Positions 6,766-9,367 of a stretch of DNA of 9,367 nucleotides are shown one piece after another (the stretch's first letter is position 1; every line of letters begins with the position of its first letter). The stretch spans positions 1-9,367 of the forward strand of contig DIVQ01000204.1 of the NCBI GenBank assembly GCA_002423325.1. The letters run 5' to 3'. The notes under the pieces are model-generated. The model ran no database searches and was not told the DNA's origin. It saw only the letters and a program-made list of their open reading frames with translations. The DNA is from Anaerolineales bacterium UBA6128 (lineage in GTDB: Bacteria; Chloroflexota; Anaerolineae; UBA1429). The position numbers and the translations under genes were made by a program.

Positions 6766-6927
6766 CTACTGATCCTTGTGGCCCTGCCGTTTGATCAGCC
6801 GCTCGACGCGCTTTTTCGCGACGGTGACGTCATAGCCCAGCACCGTCAGCAGCGCCACGAGCAGCGCCACCACGATCGTCCTGATGGCCTCGAGCGTCTC
6901 GGGTCTCGTCCAGAATCCGCTTTCCAT
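6766..6927 (-). CDS. 53-residue single-span membrane protein, possibly holin-like
   Basis: A short gene with a perfect ribosome binding site, AAGGAGG (6932-6938), 4 nt before ATG 6927. The product has a short N-terminus (MESGFWTRPETLEAIR), one hydrophobic span (about residues 17-31, TIVVALLVALLTVLG), and a basic tail with KKRVERLIKRQGHKDQ. One span with a charged C-terminus is a common layout of small phage membrane proteins such as holins, but no endolysin is in view, so it could instead anchor or regulate the particle at the membrane. Strong initiation signal and tight spacing to the next gene make it very likely real. Confidence 0.75.
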   Translation of the reverse strand: MESGFWTRPETLEAIRTIVVALLVALLTVLGYDVTVAKKRVERLIKRQGHKDQ

Positions 6928-7149
6928 GGGTCCTCCTTATGTAGCGTGTCTCCCCTTCCGTCATGTCGGCTGGAGCGCGCCAGTCGCCCGGCGCATCCTT
7001 CATGCCAATCGCGGTGAGCCCCTCACCCGGCATGGGTACCTGCCGCCCTCTCCCGCCGGGAGAGGGCACGCGTGTGCTCACGCGCAGGTGAGGGCGCCTG
7101 TCGCTGCGCCGCGCCGCAGTGCCGTGTCCCCTTTTCGTCATGCCCCGGC
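6928..7149. other. 222-bp gap holding a three-way-junction repeat
   Basis: This interval between the capsid gene stop and the small membrane-protein gene holds no supported gene. An open frame from ATG 7141 runs through it, but most of its first 40 codons are the repeat itself and it has no good ribosome binding site. Near-direct repeats, GTGTCTCCCCTTCCGTCATG (6946-6965) and GTGTCCCCTTTTCGTCATG (7124-7142), flank the element. Confidence 0.55.
7020..7094. repeat. Two-hairpin repeat, copy A (three-way junction)
   Basis: GCCCTCTCCC (7045-7054) pairs with GGGAGAGGGC (7058-7067), a perfect 10-bp stem with a 3-nt loop. It is followed by CGCGTG-TGCT-CACGCG (7069-7084). An outer stem, CCCTCACC (7020-7027) with GGTGAGGG (7087-7094), can close the whole into a three-way junction. 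An alternative small hairpin, GGTGAG-CCC-CTCACC (7013-7027), competes for the left outer strand. Confidence 0.85.
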
Positions 7150-8595
7150 TCAGCCCGAGACGTTGTTCTTGTGCAGCCCGCGATAGTCGGCCACACCCAC
7201 CGTGTAGATAAAGCGCACCTTGATGCGCATCTCGTCGTTGGTGAACATCGACCCCATCGCCTCGCCGTCGGCCACGAACAGCTCTGGCGCGCGTCCGTAA
7301 CGGTAGCCCACGCAGATGCACTCGAACTCGGCGGGGTCGGACACGGCCGCCCAGTCAGTGCCATCGCTGAACTCGGGCACCACGATGACGCTGGCGCTGC
7401 CGCGCTGCACGTTGCGGTAAAAGTGATTGTCCGCAGGGTCCACGTCAGAGGTAAAGATCGTAAGCGCCGTCTTTTCCAGTTCGATCGGCACCAGACAGTA
7501 GCGCGGCCGCACGCCGATGCGCTTGGCGCTGTTGGCCTCAGTCTGCTTGAACATCGCCTGCACCACCGCCTGCCAAGCCTCGGCGCCAAGCGCCGTAGTC
7601 AGCAGGTTGCCGTGGTGCGACGCGTCGAACACGGCATAGCTGTCGGCCATGGTGGGCCCCACACCCGCGTTGGCGGTGAACACCGCCGCCACCGAGGCCG
7701 CCAGCGTGCGTTGCGCCGCCAGCGCCAGCCGCCGCGGGATCTGCCGCACCGCCTGCACGTCATCGCGGTCGATCATCTCCAGCGTCAGCCCCACATAGTT
7801 GCCGTGCTTGGCGAAATCCGAGGTCTCCTCCGCGTCCGACCAGTCCTTCTCCGTATAGGCGGCGCCCTCCGCCACCGTCGAGAGGTCGGTAAAGCCGCCC
7901 AGCGAAACCCACTTGACCTGGTTCGTGCTGCCAAAGTCGTACTCGGCGATGATGGGCTTCCACCATGCCGCACGCTCGTTGTACTGCGCCGTCAGCACCT
8001 TGTTGAGCGCGTTGGCCACAATCGACGTCACCGTGGAGGTGGTGATGTTGGCCAGGCTGACGCGTTCCGGCCGCAGTTCGCCATAGCGCTCCCAGTCGCC
8101 CGTCATCAGGTCGTAGAACTCGCGGATGCCCGACAGGCGCGCGGCGCGGGCGTGCGCCTCAGTCTGTGGCGCCCCCAGCAGCTTTTCCAGGGCCAACGTG
8201 ATGTGGTCGAGCGGATCCTGCACCGCCAGCGCCGCCGCGCCCAGGTTGCGCACCACCGCGGGCTCTTGCGCGCGCGCCCACGCCTGGGTCAGCCGCTCCA
8301 CAAGCGCATCCACCCCCGCGCGGTCCATCCCGCTGGCGCCCGCCGGCACGGTCTGGAACTGCGCCCGCGCGGCATCCTGCAGCGCCGTCGGCAGCCGACT
8401 CTGCGCCAACTTGAGCTCCAGGTACATGCCGCGCAACTCGTGTTCGCTCGGGGTGGCCGCTGCCGTCGCCGCGCCGCCCTCTTCCACGGCCCGCACCGGG
8501 GCCGACTGGGGCGGCTGCGCGTTCTGCACGCGCACCGCCGCGCCGCCCGTCGCGCCCTCGATTCCTGTGTGCGGATCAACCTTCTGCTGCTGCAT
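7150..8595 (-). CDS. Candidate nested in-frame product: scaffold plus capsid without protease
   Basis: Inside the protease-capsid fusion an ATG (8593-8595, residue M192) begins MQQQKVDPHTG, right at the junction between the protease and the scaffold-like segment. On the coding strand it is preceded by AAGGAGA (8604-8610), 8 nt before the ATG, as good as any ribosome binding site in the window. Starting here would give a 481-residue protease-less scaffold-capsid protein in excess over the protease form. Phage lambda makes scaffold Nu3 from a start nested in the C protease gene, so there is precedent. Expression is inferred, not seen. Confidence 0.6.
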   Translation of the reverse strand: MQQQKVDPHTGIEGATGGAAVRVQNAQPPQSAPVRAVEEGGAATAAATPSEHELRGMYLELKLAQSRLPTALQDAARAQFQTVPAGASGMDRAGVDALVERLTQAWARAQEPAVVRNLGAAALAVQDPLDHITLALEKLLGAPQTEAHARAARLSGIREFYDLMTGDWERYGELRPERVSLANITTSTVTSIVANALNKVLTAQYNERAAWWKPIIAEYDFGSTNQVKWVSLGGFTDLSTVAEGAAYTEKDWSDAEETSDFAKHGNYVGLTLEMIDRDDVQAVRQIPRRLALAAQRTLAASVAAVFTANAGVGPTMADSYAVFDASHHGNLLTTALGAEAWQAVVQAMFKQTEANSAKRIGVRPRYCLVPIELEKTALTIFTSDVDPADNHFYRNVQRGSASVIVVPEFSDGTDWAAVSDPAEFECICVGYRYGRAPELFVADGEAMGSMFTNDEMRIKVRFIYTVGVADYRGLHKNNVSG

Positions 8596-9168
8596 GGAAA
8601 CGTTCTCCTTTCCACCTGTGTCTGCCTCTGCCTCGTCGGGACACACCTGCACAAAACGGCCGCCCGCCGCCGGGTTCGCCACAATGTCGACCGAGTTCAC
8701 CCGCTCGATCTGGCTGACAACACCGTTGGTGTGGTACAGCCACAGGTCGGCGGACAGCCCAAAGTGCGGGTAGAGCGCATCCGACGCCCCCTCGGGGCCG
8801 TCGGCGTTGGCCGCTTCGATCAGTTCCTGCAGCCAACGCGCATGCGGGAACAGCCGGCAGACCCCCTCTACGCACTCGGTGCGGGGGTTGTACTCGGCGC
8901 GCGTCACCACGCCCACCAGGTCGCGCACACTGCGATTGCCCGCGCCGTCGCCATGGTCACAGTACATCGGCGCACCGCTAAAGAGCCGGGCGCTTGCGGC
9001 CAGCAGCGCGGGACAAAAGTCCAGCCCGTTGGCCGGCCCGGCCTGAATCAGCACCACGCGATAGTCGCGGTACAGCTTGCCCGCCAGCGTCACGTGCAGA
9101 CGCCCGGACTGGCCCGGCGCGTCGGCAGGCGGCATCTCGCCCTCTTCGGGCAGATCGTGTTTGTCCAT
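7150..9168 (-). CDS. Fused prohead protease, scaffold and major capsid protein
   Basis: A 672-residue polyprotein. Residues about 22-175 form a prohead protease of the herpesvirus-assemblin-like phage type: YCDHGDG gives candidate catalytic H72, and FGLSADLW gives candidate nucleophile S139. Residues about 180-345 are a Gln/Ala/Glu-rich helical segment, as expected of a scaffold or delta domain removed during head maturation. Residues about 345-672 look like a major capsid protein: the N-arm, VSLGGFTDLSTVAEG, EMIDRDDVQAVRQIPRRLA, NAGVGPTMADSYAVFDASHH, RPRYCLVPIELE and VPEFSDGTDWAAV, similar to capsid proteins of protease/capsid fusions in Mu-like phages. ATG 9168 has AGGAGGGAG directly upstream. 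Shell formation follows from the family; the precise cleavage sites are not visible. Confidence 0.85.
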   Translation of the reverse strand: MDKHDLPEEGEMPPADAPGQSGRLHVTLAGKLYRDYRVVLIQAGPANGLDFCPALLAASARLFSGAPMYCDHGDGAGNRSVRDLVGVVTRAEYNPRTECVEGVCRLFPHARWLQELIEAANADGPEGASDALYPHFGLSADLWLYHTNGVVSQIERVNSVDIVANPAAGGRFVQVCPDEAEADTGGKENVSMQQQKVDPHTGIEGATGGAAVRVQNAQPPQSAPVRAVEEGGAATAAATPSEHELRGMYLELKLAQSRLPTALQDAARAQFQTVPAGASGMDRAGVDALVERLTQAWARAQEPAVVRNLGAAALAVQDPLDHITLALEKLLGAPQTEAHARAARLSGIREFYDLMTGDWERYGELRPERVSLANITTSTVTSIVANALNKVLTAQYNERAAWWKPIIAEYDFGSTNQVKWVSLGGFTDLSTVAEGAAYTEKDWSDAEETSDFAKHGNYVGLTLEMIDRDDVQAVRQIPRRLALAAQRTLAASVAAVFTANAGVGPTMADSYAVFDASHHGNLLTTALGAEAWQAVVQAMFKQTEANSAKRIGVRPRYCLVPIELEKTALTIFTSDVDPADNHFYRNVQRGSASVIVVPEFSDGTDWAAVSDPAEFECICVGYRYGRAPELFVADGEAMGSMFTNDEMRIKVRFIYTVGVADYRGLHKNNVSG
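8604..8610 (-). promoter_or_regulatory. Internal Shine-Dalgarno in the protease-capsid gene
   Basis: TCTCCTT on the + strand reads AAGGAGA on the coding strand, preceded by another A, with 8 nt to the ATG at 8595. In the reading frame these bases encode parts of the Gly-Gly-Lys-Glu-Asn linker region, so little protein constraint explains it. Confidence 0.7.
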
Positions 9169-9229
9169 GGCTCCCTCCTGCTCAGTGTCGTGCGTTTCTG
9201 CGCCCTCGCCTTGCCCAGCCGCCGCCTCT

Positions 9230-9308
9230 CCCTCACCCCAACCCCCTCACCCCCTACCCCCTCTCCCCCTGGGGGAGGGGGACGCGTGTGCCCACGCGCG
9301 GGCGAGGG
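9230..9308. repeat. Two-hairpin repeat, copy B
   Basis: An imperfect first hairpin (about 9257-9281, with TCCCCC/GGGGGA at its core) is followed by CGCGTG-TGCC-CACGCG (9283-9298). GGGCGAGGG (9300-9308) can pair, with one mismatch, with CCCTCACCC at 9230-9238, or alternatively with a second CCCTCACCC lying within 9244-9254. The 5' side is expanded by C-rich near-repeats of CCCCTCACCCC. Confidence 0.75.
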
Positions 9309-9326
9309 CAACTCCCCCGCCTCGCA

Positions 9327-9367
9327 CCCCTCTCCCGTTGGGAGAGGGGGACGCGTGTACTCACGCG
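9327..9367. repeat. Two-hairpin repeat, copy C (cut by window edge)
   Basis: CCCCTCTCCC (9327-9336) pairs perfectly with GGGAGAGGGG (9340-9349) over the loop GTT, followed by CGCGTG-TACT-CACGCG (9352-9367). The window ends exactly after the second hairpin, so the outer right strand is not visible. It lies in direct orientation behind copy B. Confidence 0.75.

Larger units (their letters stand above)
9169..9367. other. Upstream region of the phage-type run at the right edge
   Basis: No gene is supported here. The first 60 bp hold the ribosome binding site of the protease-capsid gene and no clear leftward promoter, so the operon probably begins beyond the right edge. The remainder is two copies of the two-hairpin repeat. 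Open frames through this stretch translate to the Pro/Gly/Arg-rich text typical of such repeats. Confidence 0.6.

Noticed and set aside
6830..7141. Leftward frame through the two-hairpin repeat from ATG 7141
   Set aside because: Its first part is translated repeat (Arg/Pro/Ser-rich), it overlaps the 53-residue gene in another frame, and its start lacks a convincing ribosome binding site.
8126..8773. Rightward open frame of 215 codons opposite the capsid gene
   Set aside because: It is antisense to the scaffold-capsid region and its Ser/Ala/Arg-rich composition is a high-GC shadow.
9090..9311. Leftward frame starting in repeat copy B
   Set aside because: It reads the repeat as Pro/Gly/Arg text and then the protease gene out of frame.
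9230..9367. Possible CRISPR array
   Set aside because: There are only two adjacent units, both strongly palindromic with variable arms and no uniform spacers.

Overview
The window is high-GC bacterial chromosomal DNA in two parts. The rightward left third (about 1-3432) has three ordinary-looking cellular genes: a glycine-rich RRM RNA-binding protein, a membrane-anchored PAS sensor without an output domain, and an MscS-type channel. The leftward remainder (about 9168-3499) is a run of phage-type structural genes. The lineage cannot be proven from sequence alone. The gene types, the dispersed hairpin repeats of the CCCTCTCCC/GGGAGAGGG kind and the sigma70-like promoters would fit Chloroflexota, but this is a low-confidence inference.

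Left third: a near-consensus extended -10 promoter (157-185) drives the RRM gene through a leader of about 165 nt that carries a strong hairpin (220-250). The gene ends at a textbook intrinsic terminator (709-741). The PAS gene and the MscS gene each have their own -35/-10 pair, and the MscS promoter lies over the last codons of the PAS gene. The MscS protein is unusual: about 260 mostly helical residues appear to be inserted inside the cytoplasmic alpha/beta domain. A GC-rich hairpin (3443-3470) sits between the convergent MscS gene and the phage-type run.

Right two thirds, in transcription order (right to left): a fused prohead protease/scaffold/major capsid protein, a 53-residue single-span membrane protein, a 76-residue fibre-like protein, a head-tail connector-like protein, a small OB-like baseplate protein, and a 657-residue protein joining a beta-propeller-like N-terminal half to a tail-hub-like C-terminal half. 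Nearly every gene has a strong purine-rich ribosome binding site (several GGAGGGA-like). The capsid gene also contains an in-frame ATG behind a perfect internal AAGGAGA, which would give a protease-less scaffold-capsid product. No terminase or portal is in the window (they may lie beyond the right edge). No tail tube, tape measure, integrase or lysis enzyme lies between capsid and hub.

Three copies of a two-hairpin repeat lie in and upstream of the phage-type run (7020-7094, about 9230-9308, 9327-9367). The copy between the capsid and membrane-protein genes can close into a three-way junction. Its outer strand can also pair with an alternative partner. The best candidates for something undescribed are this compact capsid-to-hub cassette with its nested capsid start, and the MscS insertion domain.
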